A stretch of DNA of 64,000 nt from Carettochelys insculpta (GCF_033958435.1 NC_134158.1:4979837-5043836), one strand, 5' to 3'; counted from the stretch's first letter, positions 1 through 10,429 are shown. Notes: generated from the sequence alone by a model not told the origin. Numbers and translations: made by a program.

Positions 1-56
1 AAGTCCAAGATCCCTTTCCTCATCTGTCGTAGCTAAATTTGACCCCATCATGCACT
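1..56 (-). mobile_element. CR1 LINE fragment (5' truncation point)
   Basis: The sequence is nearly identical to part of the long CR1 copy in the spacer near 33630-33682, from the second half of the reverse transcriptase frame. The homology stops abruptly where a PLE tail begins, so the CR1 is 5'-truncated here. The mirrored copy at 63750-64000 shows that the element continues outside the window. Confidence 0.85.
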
Positions 57-59
57 CTA

Positions 60-135
60 AAGACTAGCAAAATAATTTATTAGGTGAGCTTTGGTGGGAC
101 AGACCCACTTCTTCACACCATCAGACCACCGGACC
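60..135 (-). mobile_element. Penelope-like element 3' tail
   Basis: On the minus strand it carries the GTGGGTCTGTCCCAC hairpin followed by an AAAGCTCACCTAATA-type segment and a GTCTTTAAAGTGC end. The same tail occurs at 11090-11165, 25450-25560 and 39650-39730. Known PLEs carry hammerhead ribozyme motifs in this region. The core here is mutated (CAAA instead of GAAA). Confidence 0.6.
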
Positions 136-299
136 GCAGAACCGGTGTCAACCACACACCTCGGCAGCAACCCCCTGCTCTCATCCACTGCCATCGTCCC
201 TCCCTTAGCAATCACACTGCTGGGGATTGCCCTGAGGCACAACCCTGTGATTTCAGCTCTGCAAGGCCCAAGCTGCTGCTCTGTGATTTCAGAGAGAGG

Positions 300-635
300 C
301 TGAAAGCAGCTACTTAACTCCACGGCAATTGGAGAGACTTGAACTGGTTTTCTCCTCCTCCTGGAGGTAACTCGCTTGCAGTTCTCCTCCTTGTTTTGGG
401 CAGCCTGCTGTACCTGCAGTATTATCTGTTGCCTTCTGTCCAGAAAGTCTTCACCTTCTCTGATGGACCTGAGGGTTGGGATTTGTGCCTCAAGTCCTTT
501 AACCTTCTCTTCTAAAATGGCTCCCAGCTTCCCCTTGGGCCAGAGAAAATCCTTTCTATCATTCGGGAGGAAGACAAACACGGCACATGCCACGCAGGTC
601 ACAACAGAGCTCTCCCCAGCCACGTCACTCTCCAT
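300..635 (-). CDS. Unidentified coiled-coil reading frame
   Basis: An open frame on the minus strand runs from 635 toward 57. Its residues about 34-95 are strongly helical and charged (LGAILEEKVKGLEAQ and following heptads), ending in a basic RRRRK patch. A short hydrophobic run with cysteines (residues 11-23) precedes the coil, which could be a membrane segment. The mirrored copy at 63180-63496 is very similar but has one extra T in a run of Ts upstream of the coil, so its frame differs there. It may be an exon of a TRIM- or butyrophilin-related gene, but I do not recognise it. The frame past about 300 has no support. Confidence 0.35.
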
Positions 636-926
636 TTCTCCCTTGACAGAGATCCCTTATTTGTTTCTAGTGCCGCCTTGGAGGGCACAAGAGAAACCCC
701 GTACAAGAAAGGTGAAAACAGGTATGTGGCTCCTCCCAAAGGCGAGCTGCCTGTGAGCTGCTCCTGTTCGCTGCTCCTCACAGGAGTCGCTGGGGCTGCC
801 TTCTTTCGGGGCTGCTAGCTGGCTAGGCCCGGCTGAGTTGTGAATGAAAAGCCCCGGGCAGCGCGGAACAGCCCACGTCCTGTGTCCCTCTCCCCGTGGC
901 CAGCCCGGCCCCTCTGCGCCCCTCAG

Positions 927-1139
927 CGGCAGACGGCCGTGGAGAGGCAGCTGGTGGCGTGGGAGTTCCTGGCTGAACAAGAGCGCCTCCTGCTGGCACG
1001 GCTGGGAGAGCTGGCCCAGGAGATCGGGCCGAGGGGGGAGGAAAATGCCACCCGGCTGGGGGAGAAGATTTCCCGGGCTGGCACCCTCAACACACAGCTG
1101 GAGGGGGCGTGTCAGCAGCCGGTGCTGGAGCTGCTGCAG
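927..1139 (+). CDS. Orphan TRIM-type coiled-coil exon (213 bp)
   Basis: This open 71-codon exon resembles exon 3 (231 bp) of the TRIM genes in this window, with the shared pattern RQT..ER...WEFL.EQERLLLA.L. It is bounded by a CCTCAG acceptor and a CTGCAG/GTGAGA donor and is a multiple of three, as in the family. The mirrored exon 62659-62871 keeps the same length and frame with a few replacements, so it may still be selected. I found no RING or B-box exon next to it on this strand; a SPRY tail remnant on the same strand lies 8 kb away at 9205-9480. It could belong to a second TRIM gene or be a leftover of one. Confidence 0.6.
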
Positions 1140-1229
1140 GTGAGAGGGCGCTGGACGTGCCCAGGGCCCTATTAAGGAGGGGACTGAGGTGCCTGAAGCT
1201 CCAGGCCCAGAACAATTCAGACAGAATTT

Positions 1230-1320
1230 TTTCGAGAGACATTTTGAAGCATATGCTCCAAAATCTGTGTTAGTCTGTAAGGGGCCACCAAGTCCTGCTG
1301 CCTTTGGCCTGGTGCACCTA
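1230..1320 (+). mobile_element. PLE tail fragment, AAGCATATGCTCC subfamily
   Basis: It has the order GCATATGCTCCAAAAT, GTTAGTCTGTAAGG, CCAC and AAGTCCTG that marks the 3' tail of a reptile PLE subfamily. It is present in both arms (right copy about 62480-62570, minus strand), so it predates the inverted duplication. It interrupts the end of the unidentified reading frame on the opposite strand. Confidence 0.5.
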
Positions 1321-1322
1321 TG

Positions 1323-2170
1323 ACACAGGCCTCACAGTCTTCAAAAAGCTTTTCCCGGAGGCAGTGCTTGAGGACAGTGTCGTGAGCGGGTGTGGCATAA
1401 ACAACAACGCGCACAATCGAACGCAGACCTTTTTTACGCTGATGACATGGGACTGGCTCAGCCAGTTCCATACCAAGCCTCCTTCTAAATTCCTCGTAGC
1501 CATCGTCCTTCGCATCATCTTCAGTGGTTTGTATCGGTGTTGAGCAAAACCAAGGTGGATCCATTTCATCTTCGTTCTGACACATCGTCGTCCTGGGGTT
1601 TAGGGTCCTCAAGGAAGGCCTTGTCGAGCTCTGGAAAGATTCCCAGAAAGAAAATAATGTACAATCCTGTGGTCTTTTTAGGTTTTTACAAAATCCCATT
1701 ACACGACCCCCCAACCTCGCTCATTCGTTTCTTACCTCTTTGGCTTCTTTTCCGTTCTCTTTGTCTGACTCCTTCAACCTGCGGCCGCCTTCCTCCGTAG
1801 GGGTGGACAGAGAGAGGCCGTCTACCTTGTCGGGCTGCCTCGAGAGTGGTTGGGTTTCGGGGTCGGGTTCCGGTGTATCCGTCAACAAGGGTTGGGCCAA
1901 AGGGCTCCCCTCGGCTACCGCCTCCCCCTCGCAGCTGTCGCGGATGCAGCGCTTTCTCCACGTGCGGCGGAGACCCGTCGGCACATGAACAAAGTCCGAA
2001 CTCTGGCAGGGGTGGTGAAAGTGTCCATCTTCCCGCTCAGCATTTGCACATTTCTGAAACACGCGCTCTTGGAAGAAGATGGCCTCTTTCTGGGGGTAGC
2101 GCTGTGCTCCGATTGGTGGAGGGGCGAGTCCTTCGAGGGGTCGCATGACACCCTTTCCTTCCAGTCTCAC
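1323..2170 (-). CDS. Unidentified two-exon reading frame
   Basis: On the minus strand an open frame from about 2170 ends at 1736 in a GAG/GTAAGA donor. A second open block starts at 1630 after a TTTCTGGGAATCTTTCCAG acceptor and runs in phase 0 into the PLE tail near 1320. The predicted product is acidic and charged, with a KENGKEAKE stretch at the junction, a DDGYEEFRRRLG motif and a cysteine-bearing C-terminal part. I cannot assign a family. In the right arm (61620-62520) indels break the same frame, so the left copy alone is open. The start codon is not certain, and it may be part of an old mobile element. Confidence 0.35.
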
Positions 2171-2404
2171 TTGACCCAGATGTACTCCTACCCCCGAAGG
2201 GAACGTCTTCCGGTGACAGGGGGCGGGCCTAAAGGAGTTGGGGAGGAACTTCTGGTGACAGGAAGGAGGGGCAAAAGGGTTAAGGGGGTGGGACTTCTGG
2301 TGAAAGGGATGGGCGGAGCTAAAAGGGCTGGGCTGGGGCTTCTGGTGAAAGGGGCGTGGCTAAAAGGAAAAGGGGCGTGGCTAAAGATTGATGGTAGATC
2401 CCTT

Positions 2405-3448
2405 TGTAGCCAGACAAAGTCTCCCCCTTACAAGCCAGCTTGCTCGTTTGCCCCCCCCACTGAGGAGCACACAGGGCACGGAAACGGCTGCTGACAGCAC
2501 AGTCTTTGATGCCCTCATTGAGGCCCAGACATGCTAGCTTATCGTGACCCTGAGAAGCAGCAAGTACAGCTAGAAGGCTAACAGGCCAGACTGTCAACAT
2601 GAGGTGGGGGGGACCCTCAAGAAATCACCCCAGCTGGCATTGATCAATATGATGCACACACACAATCACCCAGAAGGGGACGTGCCCCGCCCGCACAAAA
2701 GAATGTCCTGTACTCCTAAATTGCTTATCTCTTGTCTTACAAGTGCAAACTAAGTAGAAATGCCCTTGTAACAAACTGGCGTCACAAAGACAGACCAGTA
2801 TGATCTGGCACCATAGATAAGAAAGAGAATACATAACCCGAAAGGGGTATAAAAGATGGGTCCAGCAGAACTCTAACTTTGAGTGCATTTCAACCAACTA
2901 CCTGCTGGTCGGGTCAGGTGATTGCCTCCCGAGGTCCACTACTGGGGACGCCCAACCTCGTATTCGTCTTTCCGCGGAATTGAGTGACCGATCCGGCTTG
3001 GCTACGCTGGTATCGAGAGACGCAGAGAGGGTAAGATACACCCATGCTAGGTCTCTGACTTTTTTTTGTGCACAGCTAAAGAATTAGAGCTCTGTAACTA
3101 GATGTCATTGTGCCAAGATATCATTGTGTTAGATGATAACTGATATCTTTGTATTGGATTGTAAGGTAACTTGTTAACACCTGTACTTTGCTAGCATATA
3201 AGAAGTAAACAATAGCCTTTCGTGTAGCTTAATAAACTTGTAACTAGTTAAGATCCAAGCCTAACTATTTTGTTAACCCTTTTGTCACTGCAACACAGCC
3301 GGCACAACAAAAGAACTTTAACCGTTTGGTTACTACAGCCTGGCCATGGGTGAGTGTGCTAGGAGCTGCCTGCTCTACCAGTAAAAAACTGGGTTGCTTA
3401 GGACCCAGGGGAATACCTCACCGCACATTACCTGCCCACCGGCTAACA
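2405..3448 (+). mobile_element. Solo LTR of an endogenous retrovirus
   Basis: The 1044 bp element starts with TG, ends with CA, and is flanked by a perfect 5 bp duplication CCCTT (2400-2404 and 3449-3453). A TATAAAAG box at 2848-2855 and an AATAAA at 3231-3236 mark U3, R and U5 in plus orientation. No gag, pol or env sequence is present, so internal recombination between LTRs probably removed the provirus. The right arm has the clean empty site with one CCCTT (as AAGGG, 61388-61392). The insertion therefore postdates separation of the arms. Confidence 0.9.
2848..2855 (+). promoter_or_regulatory. LTR TATA box
   Basis: TATAAAAG sits 443 bp into the LTR, at a normal U3 position, with the LTR poly(A) signal about 380 bp downstream. 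It could act as a promoter for the plus strand. Confidence 0.6.
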
Positions 3449-3530
3449 CCCTTATACTACTAGGACCCATCACCAGGCCTGATAGTTTTGGGGTTTTTTC
3501 AGTCTATCCTGCCCCAGACCCTTGAAGGCC

Positions 3531-3605
3531 CTTCTGAAGGGTTAATCCCACAGCCCTGGGTTTACCAGGCCAACGCTCTAACCACTGACCTCTCCCTCCT
3601 CACCA
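3531..3605 (-). repeat. tRNA-derived SINE or tRNA pseudogene
   Basis: On the minus strand it reads GTGGTTAGAGCGTTGGCCTG, like a tRNA A box and D arm, then an anticodon-like hairpin CCTGGTAAACCCAGG, then a degenerate B box GGGATTAACCC. The T arm no longer matches GGTTCGANTCC, so a working tRNA is unlikely. The mirrored copy is at 61241-61312. Confidence 0.45.
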
Positions 3606-4261
3606 TTGTTCCCCTCCAGCGGCAGAATAAAATGTGTATGTGCACCAAAGCCTGTGTGGCTGTGCGCCTGCAATAGAAACACAGGCGGCCAGCGCTGGGT
3701 GCTCTGCAAACCAGCTGAGTGGCCCTGAATCTTTCCTGGGCAGCCGCCCAAGCGCTCTGGGGTGGTCACAGAACTGGAAGAGACCTGGAGAGATCCTGGA
3801 GCGATTGTAATCCAGGCCCTCTATGGCAGCGCTCTCTGAAACGCTCCCACTTCCACGTGCAGGGCCAGGTGAGCAGGGAGGACTGCAGAGTCTCAGCGCA
3901 GGGGTGAGAGGATGGGGCCGGGCAGAGAGGTTCACATTCATTAGGAACTGGGGACACTTTTGGAGAAGCGGGAGGCTGTACAGGGGGGATGGGCCCCACC
4001 TACCCCAAAACGGAACCAGGCTGCTGGCACTGAACAATGAGATGTCGCAGAGCAGTTTTTAAGCGAAGGGCTGGGGGGAGCCGATGGGCGCAGAGGAGCG
4101 TGTGGATTGGACACAGGCATCTCTTACGGGAGGGTCGATAAACAGGGATTCTCTGTGTTCTACTCAGGAGGAGAGGGCTGAAGAAGATAAAACGGGTAAA
4201 ATCAGATGAGAATCAATCGACTGGAAAAGGATCTAATCCATCTGGAAAAGGCAGACAGATC

Positions 4262-4500
4262 AGAATCACAATCACAGAATCCGAGCGCCGGAGGGGACCT
4301 CAGGAGGTCGTCTAGTCCAGCCCCCTGCCTAAAGCAGGATCAACCCCCCCAGAGCGTCCCCTTTGGGTAGTTGAAGGCTGCTATCAAATCGCTCCCCAGT
4401 CTTCTCTTCAGGAAACTAAATAAACCCAAATCCCTCAGCTTCTCCTCATAGGTCATGTGCTCCAGCCCCTTCATCCCCCTCCTTCCCCAGAGGGCAAAGA
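4262..4500 (-). mobile_element. CR1 LINE 3' end
   Basis: On the minus strand a frame with the [15 protein letters not shown] pattern matches the reverse transcriptase C-terminal region of the spacer CR1. It is followed by a 3' UTR reading GACTAGACGACCTCCTGAGG and an ATTCTGTGATT-type terminal repeat. It is present in both arms (right 60350-60590), so it is old. Confidence 0.75.
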
Positions 4501-5130
4501 AGCAGGTCTGGGTGTTCAAAGGGACATCAGTGGCTGAGTCGCACTGGGTGGATCTCCAGTGGGAGCACAGAGCTCCATGGCCAGAAATCCAGTTGGGTCG
4601 TGTCCCTTCCCTTGCAAGGGGCGGCCGGGGCATGAGGGGCCTGCCAGGGCTAGAGAGCAGGCAGGGGCAGGTGGGAGACAGCGCTGCTTCCCCAGCTCAG
4701 CTCAAGCGACTCACCACTCCCTCCCTGTGCCTCAGTTTACCCTGAGGGGTTCCGTAGAGGCAAACCCGGCCCATGGGGTGCCTGTGCTGGGGAACGCAGC
4801 TCTTGTTGTCTGTCACAGGCCTCGGGGAGCTGAGGCAGGCGACATTTTGACACACGTTGGCCGGTCAAGGGGAAGTCTCCCCCTCACTTGCTCTGAGGCA
4901 GCTTGTCGGAGCTGTGGGGCAGCCCAATGGGCTGCAGTAACCCCCATGCTCCTTGGTGTATCTCGAGTACGCTCACGATAGTGGCATGAAGCCCTTCTCG
5001 GTGAATTATCCGGACTGCCCCGTTCCCTGGGTTGCTGGGAACGTGTCCTCACTCACCAAGGGAAACCGAGGCGCAGAGTGACAGGGAAGTGAGGGAGAGC
5101 AGGCCAGAGCTCAAACCACTCGACCCCACT
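4500..5130. other. Non-coding, mirrored, no gene seen
   Basis: The sequence is GC-moderate and closely matches 59720-60350 in reverse. Open frames on it are short and overlap in several frames, so I see no gene. Confidence 0.5.
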
Positions 5131-5234
5131 GCCCTCCCAGAGCTGAGAAGAGAACCCAGGAGTCCTGGTGCCCAGCCCTGCCCCTGCTTCAACTGCGAGA
5201 TCTCCCTCTGCTCCTACAATAATGTACCCATGAG

Positions 5235-6440
5235 ATGTCACACCGACGGGCGGGGCGGGGCGCTGCGCTGCGGGGGGAGGGGCAGCACACCGCACACACC
5301 CGCTGCAGGGCCGGGCCGGGCGCGGGTGACAACAGCCCTGTCCCGCCCTCTGAGCGCGCGGGGGGGGCGGGGCTCACCCCCTGGGGACTGTCCCCCCGTG
5401 GGGCTCTAGGGGGCACTGACCCCCCCTCCCCCCGCAGCGCTTTGTCACGTGCGCACCGTTGTGGCCGCGCCCCCCGGCCCTGGTGCTGTGCGGTGCGGTG
5501 CGGCCCAGGGGAGGCGGCGCTGGGCGCCCCGGGAACACGTGACGTGCACGTGGCGGGTGTGACAGTGTCACACCTACGGGCGGGGCGGGGCGCTGCGGGG
5601 GGAGGGGCGGGACTCCGCACACACTCGCTGCAGGGCCAGGCCGGGCGCGGGTGACAACAGCCCTGTCCCGCCCCCTGACCGCGCGGGGGGGCGGGGCTCC
5701 CGGACGGGGCCGCGCACGCGGGAGGGCGGGGCTCACCCCCTGGGGACTGTCCCCCGTGGGGCTCTAGGGGGCACTGACCCCCCCCGCAGCGCTTTGTCAC
5801 GTGCGCGGCGAGCGGGCAGCGGCCGCCACAGCCCCAGCAGGGTCAGGCCGCGCAGCAGCTTCCGCCGCGCTCACTGCGCATGCGCGGTACGGGGGGCGGG
5901 GCACAGCCCGAGCTGCGCGGGGGTTTTTCGTACAGCCCCGCCCGGCGGTGAGTGTCGGGGTCCCGGGCCGGGGGAGCCCCGGGGAGAGCCGGGGGTGGGG
6001 ACAGGAGAAGCTGTGGGGGGGGTCTCTCACCCCGTGGGGGGGGGACACAGAGCCGGGGTAATGGGGGGGCGCTCGGTCCCCCCGGGGCTCAGCTCGGGCT
6101 CAGCGGGGGGAGGGGGGTGTGGTCCGGCCGCACGCGCCCTCTGCGGGGGGGGGCGGTTCTGTCCCGTCTCCTGGGCGCGAAACGCTCCTGCGTTGGGGGG
6201 GGGGGTGTCACGTGCTCCAGCGGCTCCTGAGCCGCGGGGGCGGGAAGCGGCGCTTCTCCTCCTCGGGGGCCCGAGGGGCCGGGCTGGGCCGGGGGGGCGG
6301 GGAGAGACGGTCCCGGGGGGCGGGGGGTTCGCACACCGGGGTCTCTCGCGGCTCTGGAGGGGCAAAGGGGGGGGGGCGATGCCGCCCCAGCAGCTGCGCT
6401 GAGCAGCCAGGGCAGGCTGGGTTCTTTGGTTTGTGCTTAG
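5235..6440 (+). promoter_or_regulatory. CpG-island promoter unit A
   Basis: This very GC-rich block has an E-box CACGTG at 5798-5803, a perfect NRF1-type motif TGCGCATGCGCG at 5875-5886 and a GTGAGT donor at 5948-5953. It reads as a TATA-less start site with a non-coding first exon on plus. The first part (5235-5450) repeats the region 5575-5790, and the two are joined at the CACGTGCGC sequence, so a partial internal duplication is present. The mirrored unit is 58280-59640. The target gene is not visible. Confidence 0.55.
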
Positions 6441-6479
6441 TTTGGGCACAGCAGCAAGAGGAAAATTACACTTATTAGA

Positions 6480-7720
6480 GGCCTTAACAGTTACTTTGTA
6501 TTTCTACACAGATGGAAACAATATAACTCAGACAAGTGATCGAAGTACCACAATTGTGAATTTTTGTTTATAACTTTTCTAACAGTTAATAGGAAACCGC
6601 TGGCAGCGATTTTACCACAGAAGCGGCTGCCGCGTGTGAAAGGGGGTTTTAAACTGACCGCTCACTTTATGAATGAAACCAAGATGGCCGCCGAGTGAGT
6701 GACAGGCGAATGATTTTACTCGTGGTTACTACTATTTGCAGAAGGTCATTGCTGACCACAGCTCGCCAGTTCAGGTAAGGCGAGGACCCCCTGCGGTTTG
6801 ATAGGCAAGATAAATTTTCTCCAGTTCTACGTAAAAGATAGCGGAGGATCGCAGTGTTCTAATAGATCAAAGGGGTAAACGCGTTTTAAAGATAAGGTCA
6901 GGGCTTCCCGCGGTCTGAGTGACAGGCTTATGGTTTTAGCAGTTTATAGCCCGAAAACAGCTCGTACCCGCGGTTTTTAAAGGGGAAACAGCACAATTTA
7001 ACTTAAGAAAATTTTTAGACAAATTCGCTAGCTTAAACTAATACAAGTAATGTGTACCCAAGAAAGGCAAGTTGGAGGTGTGATTTTCACCCCTGCCTCT
7101 TAGACCTGGTGGAACCAGAGTCTTTCCCTCAATTCCTATAGGAAAGAAGTGCAATACAGGTGTAATTCTTACCCCTGCCTCCTAGATCCAGTGTGACCCA
7201 CATTCTCTCAATCCCTCGGGACGAAGTTGCTACGAACCAGGCATCCCCAGTCTCGGGAGTTAGTTCCAGACCTGGCCAGTAGCTGTAGGTGATTGAAACT
7301 CAAAGGGGGGGTGGTTTGCTAATCCCCTTTATACCCCTTCTGGCACGTAGGCTTCTTCCTGGTGTCAAGTGGCCAATTGGGAGGAGAGTGTTTGAACCCC
7401 AGGTTACCCAGGGAAGATGCAAGGCTCAATTTGCACCTGTGAATTGTGGACAATTGGGCACCTTTGGAGGTGATGGGCGGGGTTCCCCAATCTTCCTCGT
7501 GAAGTGATCAAGGCTGGGGAAGTGATCAAGGCGCGTCAATTACTGAGATCAGCCAGAAGGGCGGCCATTAGCTAGCCCATCCACTGTCTGGTTTTTGTGT
7601 ATAGCAGAGAGGCTGGGCGAGATACCACACCTGTGTTCCCAGGACATCAAAGGCCGCCTGCCTCCCCTGCTTATTTCTCTCTCTGCCTCTCCCAGTGGAG
7701 GGGAGGGAGAAGAGGAAGAA
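6480..7720. other. Mirrored non-coding block with an internal repeat
   Basis: The block is AT-richer than its neighbours and matches 57030-58240 in reverse. It contains AAGATGGCCGCC (about 6682-6693, YY1-like). There are also two diverged copies of an about 75 bp unit, each with CCCTGCCTC and CCCTCAAT (7085-7155 and 7160-7225). This could be an old LTR. No reading frame is supported. Confidence 0.4.
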
Positions 7721-7739
7721 AAGGCCAAATAGGGGGTTC

Positions 7740-9110
7740 ATGTCTGGCTACACCTCCCAGAGCTGAGAAGAGAACCCAGGTGTCCTGGTGCCCAGCCCTG
7801 ACCCTGCTTCAACTGCTAGATCTCCCTCTGCTCCTACAATAATGTACCCATTAGATGTCACCCTCCTTTGAGAGATGGAAATAGACACCCCGCCCCTCCC
7901 AACCCCGCTGCAGTGCCCCTCGCCCCCCCCCATCCTAAAGCCAGCCTCTGAACCAGGCACCCATTTCACAGCCCCACACACTGAGTCCTGCACGGCCCTT
8001 CCTGCGCAGCCCCGCCCCCTGGTCACTCACTCATGGGCACAGGACACGTGGCAGTGCCGGAGCGCTCCCCGCAGGCAGCGGCTGGGTCCCAGCCCAGCCC
8101 GGCCCAGGTGCAGCGCAGGGCGGCGGTGGCAGCGGGACGGGCAGCGCCGTTGTGGCCGCGCCCCCCGGCCCTGGTGCTGTGCGGTGCCGCCCGGGGGAGG
8201 CGGCGCTGGGCGCCCCGGGGCTGCACCGGGAACACGTGATGTGCACGTGGCGGGTGTGTAGCGGGTGTGACAGTGTCACACCGACGGGCGGGGCGGGGCG
8301 CTGCGGGGGGAGGGGCAGGACTCCGCTCACACCCGCTGCAGGGCCGGGCCGGCCGCGGGTGACAACAGCCCTGTCCCGTCCTCTGAGCGCGCGGGGGGGC
8401 GGAGCTCCCGGACGGGGCCGCGCGCCCGGGGGGGCGGGGTTCACCCCCTGGGGACTGTCCCCCCGTGGGGCTCTAGGGGGCACTGACCCCCCCCGCAGCG
8501 CTTTGTCACGTGGGCGCCGAGCGGGCAGCGGCCGCCACAGCCCGGGCAGGGTCAGTCCGGGCAGCGGCTCCCGCCGCGCTCACTGCACATGCGCGGCACG
8601 GGGGGCGGGGCATAGCCCCAGCTGCGCGGGGGTGTTTCGTACAGCCCCGCCCGGCGGTGAGTGTCGGGGTCACGGGCCGGGGGAGGGGGAGCCCCGCGGA
8701 GAGCCGGGGGGGGACGGGACAAGCTATGGGGGGGTCACTCACCCCGTGGGGGGGACACGGACCCGGGGATAATGGCGGGGGGGAGCGGTCGGTCCCCCCG
8801 GGGCTCAGCTCGGGCCGCAGTGGGCGGGGGAGGGGGAACAGACCCAGCCCCAGGGTAGGGGCGCGGGGAGCACTTCTGGGTACCCCGCTCTGCCGGGGGG
8901 GGGGGGTCGCTCCGCGGCGCATGCGCAGTGCTGGGTGCGCGAGCGGGGCCCCACGTGCGCGTGCAGCTGCCCCCGGCCGGGCCGAGCGGGGGAGAGGGGG
9001 GCGTGGTTCGGCCGCGCGCGCTCTCTCCGGGCGGGGGTTGGTTCTCCTGTCTCCTGGGCGCGAAACGCTCCTGCCGGGGGGGCGGGGAGCGGCGCCATCG
9101 CCCCGGCCCA
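7740..9110 (+). promoter_or_regulatory. CpG-island promoter unit B
   Basis: This is a second copy of the unit A architecture. It has the AGAACCCAGG leader also seen at 5140-5240, an E-box CACGTG at 8507-8512, an NRF1-like TGCACATGCGCG at 8584-8595 (one change) and a GTGAGT donor at 8657-8662. It lies upstream of the SPRY remnant on the same strand. In the right arm only part of it survives, fused to unit C-type sequence (56150-57020). Confidence 0.5.
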
Positions 9111-9204
9111 GGTGACAGCGACCTCCCCGCGCCCAGCTGCTGCCTCCCCCCGAGCCCCCACCGCCGCGTCTGGGGCCTCTGCGAGCTGCGAGGCTCCCCC
9201 AGCT

Positions 9205-9480
9205 CCGGCCCTGGGGGCAGAATCCGGCCCTGGCTGGCTGTGTGGGACCGTAGCTCCCAGCTCCGACTGTCCCTGAAATCATCCCCTCTAGCCTCAGTCT
9301 CTGTGACCTTGGAGGACTCCCATCTCCCCAGCCCCCGACTCAGCTCTGTGACCCCTGGATGCCCCTTCCCCTCCCTCCCTCCCTCCCTGCAGGGGGAGAG
9401 AGATGAGTTCCTGGGGCTGCAGGAGGGGCCCTGAGAGGCAGATGTGGGGCTGGGCAGGGGCAGAACTAACAGAGAGGCTT
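9205..9480 (+). pseudogene. TRIM SPRY C-terminal tail and 3' UTR remnant
   Basis: The sequence aligns with the last about 25 codons and 3' UTR of the right-arm TRIM gene (48540-48830), including RIRPWL and VWDRSSQLRL. Two bases are missing before the usual stop, so the family stop codon is lost. It is on plus, opposite to the left TRIM gene, and absent from the right arm. It is fused downstream of promoter unit B, which suggests a deletion that removed the body of a third TRIM copy. Confidence 0.75.
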
Positions 9481-9514
9481 CTGCGGGGACCCCCCTTTAA
9501 ATTCTCCTCAAACC

Positions 9515-9620
9515 CCCCCCCATTCATGTACCTGACCAGGCAGGTCTTTGCCACCAAAGCTCTCTGAGGTGCCCCAGGACGGTGCCTGTTGTCTTCTAGT
9601 CACCAGCACAACCAGGTCCC
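9515..9620 (+). mobile_element. Degenerate PLE tail
   Basis: GGCAGGTCTTTGCCACCAAA followed by GAGGTGCCCCAGGAC resembles the CGGGTCTTTGCCCACGAAAG subfamily tail also seen at 36290-36400. It is left-arm only. Confidence 0.4.
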
Positions 9621-9744
9621 ACAAGGGGCCGGGCGGGAATCGCACACACGGAAATGCCGGCAACGCTGGGGCCGGACAAGCCCCACACAAGCGCCCAGCT
9701 GGGAAAGGAAATGACTAGAAATCACAGGACTCCCGGAGCTCCCA

Positions 9745-9965
9745 CCCCGCAACCTGTCCTGAGCCCGGCCCCGCCCACAGTCTGTCCCCACCCAGAGCTC
9801 TCACAGCCCCGCCCCCCAAACCTGTCCCGAGCCGGGCCCCGCCCACAGCCTGTGTCCCCACCCAGAGCTCTCACAGCCCCGCCCCCAAACCTGTCCTGAG
9901 CCCGGCCCCGCCCACAGCCTGTGTCCCCACTCAGAGATCTCATAGCCCCGCACCTCAAACCTGTA
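9745..9965. repeat. Minisatellite, about 75 bp unit, three copies
   Basis: Three imperfect copies each contain AGCCC/GGGCCCCGCCCACAG, TGTCCCCACCCAGAGCTCTC and ACAGCCCCGCCCC. It is within the segment missing from the right arm. Confidence 0.7.
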
Positions 9966-10044
9966 CCGAGCCTGGGCTCGCGGTGCCAGCAAAAGGGTCC
10001 CTCCGGGGATTGAGCAGCGGCTGAGAAGGCGGACTCTTGTGTGT

Positions 10045-10275
10045 AATGGCCAATAGCAAGACACGTTACCGTTGATTGGCCAATGAGGAAACGGGATTGT
10101 GTCGCTCTAGCCAATGGCCGTGAGGATTGCCTGGATTGATATAATTGTCACAGAGAGCGGGAACAGAACGGGCGACCAATGGCAGGGAGGACTGAGAAGA
10201 ACTGGTCAAATTCGGAAGGGGATTGGTTATCCTACTGACCAATGGCGATCGAGGATGTAGGAGGACAGCCAATGG
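10045..10275. promoter_or_regulatory. CCAAT-box array
   Basis: CCAAT occurs at 10050, 10080, 10111, 10176, 10239 and 10269, and ATTGG at 10075 and 10222, eight NF-Y-type sites in about 225 bp. The array lies just upstream of GC-rich unit C and is confined to the left arm. NF-Y arrays are typical of active TATA-less promoters. Confidence 0.55.
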
Positions 10276-10429
10276 TGAGGCGGGGCAATCCGAAGGCGCG
10301 TGGGACTGGTCTGCAGCCTACGACTCTGGTTGAGGTGAGGCGCTGCCGGAGCGCTGGTGGTGTCGGTTGGGCCCCAGGGCCGAGCCCGCGCGGGGTGAGG
10401 AAACAGAAAGGATTTGGGAGGCTTTACTT

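Noticed and set aside
2405..3448. Possible retroviral genes with the LTR
   Set aside because: Both target duplications directly flank one LTR, so no internal viral region exists here.
3531..3605. Functional tRNA gene
   Set aside because: The B box is degenerate and no complete acceptor stem can be formed by eye.
5189..9282. Pro/Ala/Arg-rich open frames in the promoter units
   Set aside because: Low-complexity frames appear on both strands and are not kept between the repeated units, so they are composition artefacts.
9205..9480. Third functional SPRY exon
   Set aside because: Only the last part of the domain remains, and a two-base loss removes the normal stop.
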